Source of the DNA: CANHVK01 sp046304235
GTDB lineage: Bacteria; Bacteroidota; Bacteroidia; Flavobacteriales_D; Crocinitomicaceae
DNA: 54,189 bases
NCBI GenBank assembly: GCA_046304235.1
Contig: JBKCEW010000188.1
Span: 1 to 54,189 of the forward strand
Direction of reading: 5' to 3'
The position numbers and the translations under genes are program-made. The stretch's first letter is position 1. Every line of letters begins with the position of its first letter. Of the stretch, positions 41,346-50,912 are shown one piece after another. The notes below the pieces were generated by a model. That model made no database searches and was not told the origin of the DNA. It saw only the letters and a list, made by a program, of their open reading frames with translations.

Positions 41346-41924
41346 ATGTTGAATATTGTTTTATTTGGCCCTCCGGGAGCAGGAAAAGGAACTCAATCTG
41401 AACGATTGATAGACAAGTACGGATTGGTTCATTTATCTACTGGTGATATCTTTAGAGCAAACATCAAAGGAGAAACTGAACTTGGTATGTTAGCTAAAAG
41501 TTTTATGGATAAAGGTGCGCTAGTTCCTGATGAAGTAACCATTAATATGTTACGTTCGGAAGTATTAAAGCATCCTGAATCAAATGGGTTTATATTCGAT
41601 GGTTTTCCACGAACAAATGCACAAGCTGTTGCATTAGATGCATTTTTAGATTCTTTAAACACCTCAATTTCTGTGATGTTGGCATTGGAAGTAGAGGAAG
41701 AAGAATTGAGAAAGCGTCTGTTGTTAAGAGGACAATCAAGTGGAAGACCTGATGATGTGAATCCAGAGATAATCCAAAACAGAATAAACGTTTACAACAA
41801 AGAAACAAAACCGGTGAAAGATTTTTATCAGTCACAGGATAAGTTTGTTTCAATTGATGGTATTGGTGAAATCGATGAGATTTCAAACCGTTTATATACG
41901 GCGATTGACGCCATAAAAAAATAA
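41346..41924 (+). CDS. adk: Adenylate kinase
   Basis: It catalyses AMP + ATP = 2 ADP. From the ATG at 41346 the protein is 192 residues, the short type without a large zinc-binding LID. P-loop GPPGAGKGT is at 8-16; GFIFDGFPRTNAQAVALD and KRLLLRGQSSGRPDD (short LID) follow, then the C-terminal helix. Upstream in-frame codons (TTG at 41271) are unconserved and are not used. It is followed by obg after 1 bp, so the four genes adk-obg-PAP2-VWA are one unit. Confidence 0.97.
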   Translation: MLNIVLFGPPGAGKGTQSERLIDKYGLVHLSTGDIFRANIKGETELGMLAKSFMDKGALVPDEVTINMLRSEVLKHPESNGFIFDGFPRTNAQAVALDAFLDSLNTSISVMLALEVEEEELRKRLLLRGQSSGRPDDVNPEIIQNRINVYNKETKPVKDFYQSQDKFVSIDGIGEIDEISNRLYTAIDAIKK

Positions 41925-41925
41925 A

Positions 41926-42927
41926 ATGGCTTCTGATAATTTCGTAGATTACGTAAAAATTAATTGTACTTCAGGTAACGGTGGTGGTGGTTCAACTCAC
42001 TACAGACGTGAGAAGTACATACCGTTGGGTGGACCTGATGGAGGAGATGGAGGCCGAGGAGGTCATATCATCTTGAAGGGTAACGCTCAATTGTGGACGC
42101 TTTTACACTTGAAATTTCAGAAACATATCAAAGCAGGTCATGGTGTACATGGAACTGGTCAATTGAAAACAGGAGCCGAAGGAGAAGATAAAATCATAGA
42201 AGTTCCATTAGGTACTATAGCAAAAGATGGTGAAACGGGAGAGGTTCTTTTTGAAATTTCAGAAGATGGGGAGAAACGAATATTAGTACCTGGAGGTAGA
42301 GGAGGAAAAGGGAATAGCCATTTTAAATCAAGTACAAACCGTGCTCCACAATTTGCTCAACCTGGTGAACCAGGACAAGAGGCATGGATGATATTAGAAT
42401 TAAAAATTCTTGCTGATGTTGGTTTAGTTGGTTTTCCGAACGCTGGAAAAAGTACATTACTATCCGTATTGAGTTCAGCAAAACCAGAAATCGGAAATTA
42501 TCCTTTTACTACGATACGTCCAAATTTAGGAATCGTTCCTTATCGTACCTATCAATCTTTCGTAATGGCTGATATTCCAGGGATTATTGAAGGTGCTCAT
42601 GAAGGTAAAGGATTGGGTTTACGTTTCCTACGTCATATCGAACGTAATTCTGTTTTACTTTTTATGGTACCAGCAGATTCAGATAATATCGCTAAAGAGT
42701 ATGAGGTGTTATTAAATGAACTTCGTCTCTATAACCCTGAATTATTACATAAAGATCGAATTCTAGCTATTACTAAATCAGATATGTTGGATGATGAGTT
42801 AAAAGAAGCAATGCGTGCTGAAGTTCCATCTATTCCTTATGTCTTTATATCTTCTGTAGCACAACAAGGTTTGTTAGAGTTAAAAGATTTGATTTGGAAG
42901 ACCTTACATAATGATAGAATGGCTTGA
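41926..42927 (+). CDS. obgE: GTPase Obg/CgtA
   Basis: Obg is an essential GTPase in ribosome assembly. The 333 residues comprise the glycine-rich Obg fold (about 1-157; the repeats GGGGSTHYRREK, GGPDGGDGGRGGHI, GGRGGKGNSHF are visible) and a G domain. Walker A GFPNAGKS is at 169-176, switch DIPGIIEGAHEGKGLGL follows and TKSDMLDD is the G4 motif. It lacks the C-terminal OCT extension of longer relatives, as is usual in Bacteroidota. It starts 1 bp after adk, and its last 17 bp overlap the PAP2 gene. Confidence 0.96.
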   Translation: MASDNFVDYVKINCTSGNGGGGSTHYRREKYIPLGGPDGGDGGRGGHIILKGNAQLWTLLHLKFQKHIKAGHGVHGTGQLKTGAEGEDKIIEVPLGTIAKDGETGEVLFEISEDGEKRILVPGGRGGKGNSHFKSSTNRAPQFAQPGEPGQEAWMILELKILADVGLVGFPNAGKSTLLSVLSSAKPEIGNYPFTTIRPNLGIVPYRTYQSFVMADIPGIIEGAHEGKGLGLRFLRHIERNSVLLFMVPADSDNIAKEYEVLLNELRLYNPELLHKDRILAITKSDMLDDELKEAMRAEVPSIPYVFISSVAQQGLLELKDLIWKTLHNDRMA

Positions 42928-43501
42928 ATCAATTGATCAGTCCATTGTTTTATTTATCAATGGATTGCATTCTCCTTGGTTAGACGAGGTAATGTGGTTG
43001 GTTTCTGGTAAGTGGATTTGGTTCCCACTTTATTATGGGATGCTGTACTATGCCTACCGCACTTTCGGTCCTGTTCACTGTTTATATTTTGTTTTGACGA
43101 TGTTTGCAATCATTGCTATGTCTGATATGGTTTCTTCTCAAATTATCAAAAAAATTGTAGAAAGAGTAAGACCTTCATATCATTTGATTTTAGGTCCTAA
43201 ATTGCATTTTTACGAGGAATCTCCAGGAAATCTATATCGTGGTGGAGAATTTGGATTTGTTTCTTCCCACGCCGCTAATTTCTTTGCCCTTGCTGTATTT
43301 TACGGTATGGCATTAAAATCAATCTTTCCCCGCGTAATTTATGTATTGTTGGGTATTGCCTGTTTGGTTGCATTCTCTCGTATATACTTGGGAGTACACT
43401 ATTTATCAGATGTGATTGGTGGAGCTGTAGTAGGTGGTACAATTGCTTTTGTAATGTGGCACTTTTTTTGGTCTAAACGAATAGCACCAAAAATTCCATA
43501 A
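42911..43501 (+). CDS. PAP2-family membrane phosphatase
   Basis: The 196 residues show the three acid-phosphatase motifs: KKIVERVRP (motif 1), SSHAANFFA (motif 2, catalytic His) and SRIYLGVHYLSDVIGG (motif 3, catalytic His and Asp). Six TMs are arranged around them. Such proteins dephosphorylate membrane lipid phosphates such as undecaprenyl pyrophosphate, phosphatidylglycerol phosphate or lipid A; which one cannot be read. The start overlaps obg by 17 bp. The next gene begins directly at its stop. It lies in the adk-obg-PAP2-VWA run, and a second undecaprenyl-type phosphatase, uppP, is at 17587. Confidence 0.93.
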   Translation: MIEWLESIDQSIVLFINGLHSPWLDEVMWLVSGKWIWFPLYYGMLYYAYRTFGPVHCLYFVLTMFAIIAMSDMVSSQIIKKIVERVRPSYHLILGPKLHFYEESPGNLYRGGEFGFVSSHAANFFALAVFYGMALKSIFPRVIYVLLGIACLVAFSRIYLGVHYLSDVIGGAVVGGTIAFVMWHFFWSKRIAPKIP

Positions 43502-44887
43502 ATGAAATCGTTGTTTATTTTTATCATTTCTTTTTTAGTTGTTTTTCAAGGATTTTCTCAACTTGAATTTGAAACAACCACCCTTGATTTTGGTGAATTA
43601 CAAGATGGAGCCGAACGTTATCGTGACATACGAATTACGAATAAAGGGGATAAAAAAGCTTATATCCTAAATTATAAGAATCCACGAGAAGTAGCTTGTT
43701 TATTTACAAACAAAGGTGCAGATAAAGATTCCGTTTTAATTTTTAGGGCACAGCCCAATCCGAAGAATTTAGGACGATTTTCGTACGAAGTAAGTGTCTT
43801 TACAAGTGATAAATCGGAACCGACAATTATACATATTTCTGGCGTATTAAAAGAACAACTTACAGATCCTTTGGCAAGAATGCAAGCTTGTCCTACATTC
43901 GGTGATCGCCCCGCTCCGCACGCGACCGATTTTCGATTACGTGTGGAAGTGTATGATGCGATTACGAAAGAACCCATTCCTGATGCGAAAGTGTTGTTAC
44001 TACAAAATGGATTAAAAAAGGCGGTTTGGAAAACAACTGTAAGTGGAAAAGTAAGTAAGGATTTTCCCTTGGGATTTACTTATTTTTATGTTTTAAAACA
44101 AGGGTATCAATCGGCTGAAAAAGGTCAATATGTGAATATAAAAAATAATATTGTAACTATTTATTTAGATAAAGAAATTATCAATAATACAATTATTTAT
44201 GAAGAAAAAATTAAAAAAGAAAATTTAGTTGAAACTAAAAAAGATAGTATTGAAGTTGATTCAGTAATTCCGGTTGTTGATGTTCCTAAATTATCTTTGG
44301 ATAGCATTCCTTTAAAAACATTTGACGAGCGTTATTTTAAACCGGTGAATGTTACGTTTGTGATTGATATTTCTACTTCGATGAAGATCGGTGACAGGAT
44401 GGAATTGATGAAATTTAGTTTGCTGGAATTAGCATCTATGTTGCGTGAACAAGACAAAATCAGTTTGGTTTCCTATGCTAATGAAGCAGAGGTAATACTC
44501 AAACCGACCAACGGAGTAAATAAAACACAATTGCAAAAAGTGATTACAACCATCAAAGCAGGAGGAATGACAGCAGGTGGAGAAGGGATTAAATTAGGTT
44601 GTAAACTAAATAATCAGGCATTCATAGATGAGGGAGTGAATTTGGTTTATATCATTACAGATGGAGCATTTAATAAATCTTCGAAAGATTATATCCAATC
44701 ATTAGATGAATTTAAAGCAAAAGGAATGATCATTTCTGTAGTAGGAATTCAAAATACGCCCACAGATGCTAAAAATATGCAACAAGTAGCTCAAAGCGGT
44801 GGTGGTGATTATCTATCCATACAAAAACTATCGGATGCAGAAAAAGTGTTATTGCTGGATATAAAGCGAAAGACGTATTATAAGTAA
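43502..44887 (+). CDS. Secreted von Willebrand A-domain protein
   Basis: The 461 residues start with a Sec signal peptide (MKSLFIFIISFLVVFQGFSQ). Then come an Ig-like DUF1573-type domain (about 21-118, LDFGELQDGAERYRDIRITNKG), a carboxypeptidase regulatory-like domain (about 143-225) and a VWA domain (about 283-455). The MIDAS DISTS is at 289-293, and the later GGMTAGGEGIKLG and YIITDGAFN contribute the rest of the metal site. VWA domains bind ligands, usually through Mg2+. Function here unknown; the mixture of adhesion-type modules fits a surface or periplasmic protein. It is the last gene of the adk run. Repeat copy C follows. Confidence 0.88.
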   Translation: MKSLFIFIISFLVVFQGFSQLEFETTTLDFGELQDGAERYRDIRITNKGDKKAYILNYKNPREVACLFTNKGADKDSVLIFRAQPNPKNLGRFSYEVSVFTSDKSEPTIIHISGVLKEQLTDPLARMQACPTFGDRPAPHATDFRLRVEVYDAITKEPIPDAKVLLLQNGLKKAVWKTTVSGKVSKDFPLGFTYFYVLKQGYQSAEKGQYVNIKNNIVTIYLDKEIINNTIIYEEKIKKENLVETKKDSIEVDSVIPVVDVPKLSLDSIPLKTFDERYFKPVNVTFVIDISTSMKIGDRMELMKFSLLELASMLREQDKISLVSYANEAEVILKPTNGVNKTQLQKVITTIKAGGMTAGGEGIKLGCKLNNQAFIDEGVNLVYIITDGAFNKSSKDYIQSLDEFKAKGMIISVVGIQNTPTDAKNMQQVAQSGGGDYLSIQKLSDAEKVLLLDIKRKTYYK

Positions 44888-44899
44888 AATGAGGATTTT

Positions 44900-44961
44900 C
44901 CCTCCTTTCCCTTCATTATACTTCGATAAACTCAGTATGACATTTCAGGTAGAAAGGAGGG
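44900..44961. repeat. Intergenic inverted repeat, family copy C (convergent junction)
   Basis: CCCTCCTTTC (44900-44909) and GAAAGGAGGG (44952-44961) are a perfect 10-bp inverted repeat with a 42-bp spacer. The spacer contains TACTTCGATAAACTCAGTA which, in reverse, aligns with the core of copies A and B. It fills most of the gap between the VWA gene and convergent leuS. Confidence 0.65.
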
Positions 44962-44969
44962 AAATTAAA

Positions 44970-47795
44970 TTACACCACAATATTTACAATCCTTCCAGGA
45001 ACGACAATCAATTTTTTCGGTTGTTTTCCTTCTAAGTATTTGTTTAGTTCTGTCATACCCATCACGTGGTCTTCAATTTCTTTTGCATTCATCGAAGAAG
45101 GTAAATCTACTTTGATACGCACTTTTCCATTGAAAGAAATAGGGTAGGAGAATGAATCGGAAACTAAATAGGCTTCGTTAAATTTCGGATACGTTGCCTT
45201 ATTGATGGAACCCGCTTCGTGACCTAGTTTTACCCATAATTCTTCACAAATGTGAGGAGCATATGGAGATAATAATACTACTAAATCCGTTAAGATTTGT
45301 CTGTTATTGCATTTTTGATCGCTCAATTCATTACAAGCAATCATAAAGTTTGAAACACCTGTATTGAAAGAGAAACGTTCTAAATCAGCTGTAACTTTTT
45401 GAATGGTTTTATGTAATGTTTTTAATGCATCTTTTGTTGGTTCTCCTTCCGTAATTTCAAAGGTATAGTCTGCTGCCTGATGGAACAAACGCCAGAATTT
45501 ACGTAAGAAGTTACTTACCCCGTTGATCCCTTTTGTATCCCATGGTTTCGCCTGTTCGATAGGCCCCAAGAACATTTCGTACATTCTTAATGTATCCGCA
45601 CCAAATTTTTCAACCAATTCATCTGGAGTTTGAACGTTGAATTTAGATTTAGACATTTTTTCAACTTCGTAACCACATACATAGGTTCCATCATCTTCTA
45701 ATATAAATTCAGCATCTGCATAATCTGAACGCCATTGTTTGAAACCATCTACATCTAATTTATCGTTGTCAACCAAAGCGATATCAACGTGAAGAGGAAT
45801 CGTTTTATATTCACTTTTCTTGGATGCAGTTACAAACGTATTTCCATCTATTGTTCTATAAACAAAACTACTTCTTCCCAAAATCATTCCTTGGTTGATC
45901 ATTTTTTGGAAAGGTTCAGCAAAAGAAATATATCCTTGGTCAAACAAGAACATATTCCAAAAACGCGCATACAATAAGTGACCCGTAGCGTGTTCAGATC
46001 CACCGATATATAAATCAACACTTTTCCAATAATCTGCTTTTTCTTTGTTTACGAATTCCGTTTCATTGTTCGCATCCATATAACGCAAGAAATACCAAGA
46101 ACTTCCTGCCCAACCTGGCATCGTATTTAATTCCAATGGAAACACGTTTTTATTGTCTATCAGTTCGTTAGAAACAACGGAGTTTTTAGTTGTATCCCAC
46201 GCCCATACTTTCGCATTTCCTAATGGTGGCTCACCGTCTTCTGTAGGTAAATATTTTTCTACTTCTGGTAAGATAATCGGTAAGTGTTCAGTTTCTATGA
46301 TTGTTGGTAAACCATCTTTGTAATATACTGGGAAAGGTTCACCCCAATAACGTTGTCTTGAAAAAACCGCATCACGTAATCGGTAATTTGTTTTTCCTTT
46401 TCCTAATCCACGATTTTCAATTTCTTCGATGGCTTTTTTCATCGCATCTTTGATTTCTAAACCGGAAAGGAAATCTGAATTTGTTATTTTTCCTGATTTT
46501 TCAGCGTAAGCACTTTCAGAAATATCTACGTTTTCAAAAATATTTTTGATTTCTAGGTTGAAATGATTTGCAAAATCCCAATCACGTTGATCACCACAAG
46601 GAACTGCCATTACAGCCCCAGTTCCATAAGAAGCAAGCACATAATCTCCAATCCAAATTTGTACTTTTTCATTGGTAAATGGGTGAAGAACATACGCTCC
46701 TGTGAATTGACCTGTAATATTTTTCACGTCAGATTGACGATCTCTTTCTGTTTTTAACGATGCTGCTTTTTTGTAATTCTCTACAGCCTCTTTGTACTCT
46801 TCTGTAGTAATTTCATCAACCAATGGATGCTCTGGTGCTAATACCACAAACGAAACCCCAAAAACAGTATCAGGTCGAGTTGTAAACACTTCGATAGTAC
46901 AATCTGCTAATTTGCAATCTGCAATCTGGAATTTTAATGAACATCCTGTTGATTTTCCAATCCAGTTGCGTTGAATATCTTTTACTGAGTCAGTCCAATC
47001 CAAGGTTTCTAAACCTGTCAATAAACGTTCAGCATAAGCTTTGATACGCATCGACCACTGACGCATTAATTTTTGCTCTACTGGGTGACCACCACGTTCA
47101 GAAACTCCGTTGATTATTTCATCGTTTGCAAGCACAGTTCCTAATTTAGGACACCAGTTTACCCATGAGTCAGCCAAAAATGCCAAACGGTATGTTTGCA
47201 GAATATCCTCTTTTTCTTTAGCAGAATATACTTTCCACTCTTCAGCTGTAAATATTGTTTCACAATCCGAACAAGCAATCACATTTCCATTACCTTCCTT
47301 TTCGAAAATGGAAATTAAGGTAGAAATACGTTCTGCTTTATTGGTTTTATTATCGTAATAACAGTCAAATAGTTGAGCAAATATCCACTGTGTCCATTTA
47401 TAATATTCAGGACTTGAAGTACGTACTTCTCTAGACCAATCAAATGAAAAACCGACATTATCTAATTGTTGACGGTATCGAGCAATATTTTCTTCGGTAG
47501 TTATAACGGGATGTTGCCCTGTTTGGATTGCATATTGTTCGGCAGGTAAACCAAACGAATCGTAACCCATTGGGTGTAATACATTATGACCTGTTAATCT
47601 TTTATAACGAGCGTAAATATCTGAAGCGATATAACCAAGTGGGTGACCAACATGTAGACCTGCTCCAGAAGGATACGGGAACATATCTAACACATAAAAT
47701 TTAGGTTTATCAGAGTTGTCCTCTGTTTTGAAAGTTTGATTTTCAGCCCAAAATTTTTTCCATTTGGACTCGATTTCGCGAAAGTTATATTCCAT
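44970..47795 (-). CDS. leuS: Leucyl-tRNA synthetase
   Basis: It charges tRNA-Leu. The 941-residue class I synthetase shows the HIGH-type motif HVGHPLGY (48-51 is HVGH), an editing domain (about 235-430, with TTRPDTVFGVSFVVLAPEHP and GTGAVMAVPCGDQRDWDFA), and the KMSKS loop EKMSKSKFNVQ at about 710. A C-terminal anticodon-binding domain completes it, so the gene is intact. Two segments (about 165-210 and 600-700) look longer than in E. coli LeuS (860 residues), as in other Bacteroidota. Its start is divergent from the metalloprotease gene at 47949. Confidence 0.97.
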   Translation of the reverse strand: MEYNFREIESKWKKFWAENQTFKTEDNSDKPKFYVLDMFPYPSGAGLHVGHPLGYIASDIYARYKRLTGHNVLHPMGYDSFGLPAEQYAIQTGQHPVITTEENIARYRQQLDNVGFSFDWSREVRTSSPEYYKWTQWIFAQLFDCYYDNKTNKAERISTLISIFEKEGNGNVIACSDCETIFTAEEWKVYSAKEKEDILQTYRLAFLADSWVNWCPKLGTVLANDEIINGVSERGGHPVEQKLMRQWSMRIKAYAERLLTGLETLDWTDSVKDIQRNWIGKSTGCSLKFQIADCKLADCTIEVFTTRPDTVFGVSFVVLAPEHPLVDEITTEEYKEAVENYKKAASLKTERDRQSDVKNITGQFTGAYVLHPFTNEKVQIWIGDYVLASYGTGAVMAVPCGDQRDWDFANHFNLEIKNIFENVDISESAYAEKSGKITNSDFLSGLEIKDAMKKAIEEIENRGLGKGKTNYRLRDAVFSRQRYWGEPFPVYYKDGLPTIIETEHLPIILPEVEKYLPTEDGEPPLGNAKVWAWDTTKNSVVSNELIDNKNVFPLELNTMPGWAGSSWYFLRYMDANNETEFVNKEKADYWKSVDLYIGGSEHATGHLLYARFWNMFLFDQGYISFAEPFQKMINQGMILGRSSFVYRTIDGNTFVTASKKSEYKTIPLHVDIALVDNDKLDVDGFKQWRSDYADAEFILEDDGTYVCGYEVEKMSKSKFNVQTPDELVEKFGADTLRMYEMFLGPIEQAKPWDTKGINGVSNFLRKFWRLFHQAADYTFEITEGEPTKDALKTLHKTIQKVTADLERFSFNTGVSNFMIACNELSDQKCNNRQILTDLVVLLSPYAPHICEELWVKLGHEAGSINKATYPKFNEAYLVSDSFSYPISFNGKVRIKVDLPSSMNAKEIEDHVMGMTELNKYLEGKQPKKLIVVPGRIVNIVV

Positions 47796-47826
47796 TTAAA
47801 TTAAATGATTGACTTGTATTGGATTC

Positions 47827-47834
47827 CAAAGATA
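47827..47834 (-). promoter_or_regulatory. Putative -7 element of leuS
   Basis: On the minus strand this reads TATCTTTG, a perfect match, 31 bp upstream of the leuS start. A TTG (minus, 47862-47860) is 25 bp upstream, longer than the normal spacing. Confidence 0.5.
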
Positions 47835-47895
47835 CATCAAAAAAAGTAATAGATTAAAGCAACTTTTGACAACCTTATCTGTCTTTAATTTGTTT

Positions 47896-47903
47896 TATAT
47901 TTG
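47896..47903 (+). promoter_or_regulatory. Putative -7 element of the M43 metalloprotease gene
   Basis: TATATTTG matches TAnnTTTG. It is 45 bp before the ATG at 47949. Confidence 0.5.
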
Positions 47904-47948
47904 TTCTCATAGTATTCATATAGGATATTATGTATTTAAATTTATGTT

Positions 47949-50858
47949 ATGAAATACTATACTTTATTTTTTTCTGTTTTATTTTTCATTGGAGTTAAAA
48001 GTCAACAGATTGATTATTCAAACACTAGACCAGGTGAAGATGTAGAATATTGTACTACTCATAAAAAATTACAAGAATTATTACAAGATCCTGAATTTAG
48101 AAAACAATTTGAGGAGGAACAGGCTCAATTTAGAAGAGAGGAAGCAAGATATAAGTCAAGCGGCAGAAAAAGAGGAACCGTTTTAACAATTCCGGTTGTT
48201 TTTCATGTAATGCATAGTGGGGGAGTTGAAAACATTTCCGATGAGCAAATATATGATGCGTTAGCAATCATGAATAGGGATTTTAGGTTACAAAATAACG
48301 ATGCAAAGACAGTTCATTCCGATTTTAATTCATTGCCATCAGATGTTGAAATTGAGTTCAAAATGGCAACTATTGCACCTGACGGAACTTGTTTTAGAGG
48401 AATTACCAGGACATTCACTACAGATACAACAACTAATGGAAGTAAACAAGTGTCATTGATAAAAGCAGGAAATGATGTATATAAAGGAGAATGGGCTGGT
48501 AACAGATATTTAAATTTCTTTATCTGTAAGTCAATTGGTGGAGCCGCAGGTTATACATATAGACCATGGGGATCAAACATAAACATGACTAATGGAATAT
48601 GGATATTACATACTTATGTTGGAAGCATAGGTACTTCAAATGAGATTAAAAGTAGGGCTTTAACCCACGAAGTAGGACATTGGTTAAATTTGATGCACAC
48701 ATGGGGAGGAAATAATAATCCAGGTGTAATGTCTAGCTGTGATGATCCTAATCAAGATTATGTTGATGATACACCTCCAACTATTGGTGTAACAAGGTGT
48801 AATTTGAATGAAAGTTCTTGTGGTGTTAGAGCAAATGTTGAGAATTATATGGATTATTCCTATTGTAATAAAATGTTCACTCCTGATCAATCAACAAGGA
48901 TGCGAACAGCATTATTATCCACAATAGGTGGAAGAAATGTGATTTCATCTTCTTCAAATTTAAGTTTGGTGGGTGCTATTAATCCTCCTTTGTGTACGGT
49001 CGATTTTTTATTTGATAAAAATCCTATTTGTGCTGGATCGGAAGTGAGTTTTGAGGATGTTTCTTTTAATAATGTCACAACAAGAAAGTGGTTATTTCCA
49101 GGAGGAATACCAGCTGAGTCAGATCAAGCTAATCCTAAAGTTACCTATACAAAACCGGGTAAATATACTGTTAGTTTAACCGTATCCGATGGTGTTAAAA
49201 CGTTAACTAAAACCATTGAGGGAGCGGTAACAGTAGCCTCTCTGCCTTTAAAAACCCCGTTTTTAGAAACTTTTGATAAGGTATCCTCTATTTCTAATTC
49301 TCAATATTGGAATGTCATCAATGAAGGAAATAATCAAGCTTTCAAAATTATAAATGGAGTAGGTTATGGAGATACTGTTTCATTGTATTTGAATAATTTT
49401 AAAGATAAATCTAAAAGTTTAGACGCAATTGTTTCTACACCAATGGATTTATCTGCAGTTAAAAATCAAGCAGATGTTACATTAAGTTTTAAATATGCTT
49501 ATAGAAAATTAACCTCAACTGATAATGAAACATTAAGAATTTATTTTTCAAATGATTGTGGAAAAACTTGGAGTGTACGAAGAATCATTTCTGGAAATAA
49601 TTTAAGTGATTTAACAGCAAATACAGATTGGAAGCCCGCCTCCAAATCTGATTGGAAAATTGTTCATGTTACAAATATTATATCCTCATTTTGGAATTCA
49701 AATGCAAGAATAAAATTTGAGTTTGAAGGGAATGGAGGTAATAATTTATTTCTAGACGAAATAAATCTATATCCTTCTGGTCCAGTAGATACTTTAGTGA
49801 AATCACCTATAGGTAATGCAATTTATGATTATACAATTGATAATGTTGATTTTACCATTCAAAGTGATTTTAGTTGTTTAGGAACAAATGTGAACTTTAG
49901 TGATACATTGACTCTTAAAGCAACCCAATGGAAATGGTCATTTCAAGGTGGATATCCAAGTACTTCAATTGAAGAAAAACCAGTTGTATTATATACAAAA
50001 CCGGGCGTGTATAATGTGACTTTACAAGCAAGTAATGGTGTTTCTACAAAAACAATTACAAAAAATGATTACTTAGTGGTTGATGCTTCTAAGAAAGATT
50101 TTCCTATTACCGAAAATTTTGATACGATTAAAGACTTAAAAATCAATAATACATGGTATGGTTCTAAAAACACAAACCAAGTTTTATTAAACAGTTTAAA
50201 CGCAGGTTCGACTCAATTTATTACTTTCAAAGCGAATGAAAATAGTTACAGTACACTAGTTTCAAAGCAGTTAAATTTTTCTAAATTGAAAGATACCTTG
50301 CCAGTTTATCTTTCATTCGATGTAAAGAAATCTATTTCTAAAAATGCTGATAAAGACACTTTACTTATCTTTTTATCAGCGGATTGCGGAGACACTTGGA
50401 ATAAAATAGCAACTTTAAATTTAAATTCGACATTGGTTAATGATTCATCGAAGTGGAATAATGTTGAAATAGAAGAAATTAATAAAAATTATTTGAAACA
50501 ATTTACCTTAATAAAGTTTGCTTATAAAGGATTCAATGAATTGAATTTCGATAATTTATCAATAAGTAACAACAAGCAGATAAAGAATACGGCTAGTGTT
50601 TCTGATATTTCAGAGAATAAATTTACAATTTACCCAAATCCAACTGATCAACATTTGAATATCACTTGGAACTCTGATTTTAAAGTGTCTTATATTATGT
50701 TGACCGATGTTTTAGGTAAGAAGGTGAAAGAGATATCGGTAAATACGCAACTAAATTCGATTGACTTAGATCTTTCAACTTTATCGAAAGGGACTTATTA
50801 CGTTAATTTAATCAATCCTGATTTTATTCAAGTTTCTAAAGCAGTAATGGTTAGATAG
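47949..50858 (+). CDS. T9SS-exported M43-family metalloprotease with PKD domains
   Basis: A 969-residue secreted protease. A signal peptide (about 1-18) is followed by a pappalysin-like catalytic domain with zinc site HEVGHWLNLMH (240-250) and Met-turn NYMDYS (299-304). Two PKD-type domains follow (about 350-430, with NPKVTYTKPGKYTVSLTVSDG, and about 640-720, VVLYTKPGVYNVTLQASNG), each next to a beta-sandwich domain. The last 80 residues (FTIYPNPTDQHLNITW ... LSKGTYYVNLINP...) are a type A sorting domain, so export and surface attachment by the type IX system are expected. Substrates are unknown. It sits alone, divergent from leuS. Confidence 0.92.
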   Translation: MKYYTLFFSVLFFIGVKSQQIDYSNTRPGEDVEYCTTHKKLQELLQDPEFRKQFEEEQAQFRREEARYKSSGRKRGTVLTIPVVFHVMHSGGVENISDEQIYDALAIMNRDFRLQNNDAKTVHSDFNSLPSDVEIEFKMATIAPDGTCFRGITRTFTTDTTTNGSKQVSLIKAGNDVYKGEWAGNRYLNFFICKSIGGAAGYTYRPWGSNINMTNGIWILHTYVGSIGTSNEIKSRALTHEVGHWLNLMHTWGGNNNPGVMSSCDDPNQDYVDDTPPTIGVTRCNLNESSCGVRANVENYMDYSYCNKMFTPDQSTRMRTALLSTIGGRNVISSSSNLSLVGAINPPLCTVDFLFDKNPICAGSEVSFEDVSFNNVTTRKWLFPGGIPAESDQANPKVTYTKPGKYTVSLTVSDGVKTLTKTIEGAVTVASLPLKTPFLETFDKVSSISNSQYWNVINEGNNQAFKIINGVGYGDTVSLYLNNFKDKSKSLDAIVSTPMDLSAVKNQADVTLSFKYAYRKLTSTDNETLRIYFSNDCGKTWSVRRIISGNNLSDLTANTDWKPASKSDWKIVHVTNIISSFWNSNARIKFEFEGNGGNNLFLDEINLYPSGPVDTLVKSPIGNAIYDYTIDNVDFTIQSDFSCLGTNVNFSDTLTLKATQWKWSFQGGYPSTSIEEKPVVLYTKPGVYNVTLQASNGVSTKTITKNDYLVVDASKKDFPITENFDTIKDLKINNTWYGSKNTNQVLLNSLNAGSTQFITFKANENSYSTLVSKQLNFSKLKDTLPVYLSFDVKKSISKNADKDTLLIFLSADCGDTWNKIATLNLNSTLVNDSSKWNNVEIEEINKNYLKQFTLIKFAYKGFNELNFDNLSISNNKQIKNTASVSDISENKFTIYPNPTDQHLNITWNSDFKVSYIMLTDVLGKKVKEISVNTQLNSIDLDLSTLSKGTYYVNLINPDFIQVSKAVMVR

Positions 50859-50886
50859 TAAATACATTTAATCTTTTTAGTTTGTT

Positions 50887-50894
50887 TATATTTG
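50887..50894 (+). promoter_or_regulatory. Putative -7 element of the RidA gene
   Basis: TATATTTG is a perfect match, 18 bp before the ATG at 50913. It overlaps an upstream in-frame TTG codon (50892), which argues against translation from that codon. Confidence 0.5.
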
Positions 50895-50912
50895 CAACAA
50901 AAAATTACGATT

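Noticed and set aside
45789..47358. Plus-strand open frames inside leuS (for example 45789-45977 and 47110-47358)
   Set aside because: They are antisense shadows of a well-conserved gene with no start context or family signals.
50892..50912. TTG start seven codons upstream of the RidA ATG
   Set aside because: The codon is inside the predicted -7 box, and the family N-terminus begins near the ATG at 50913.
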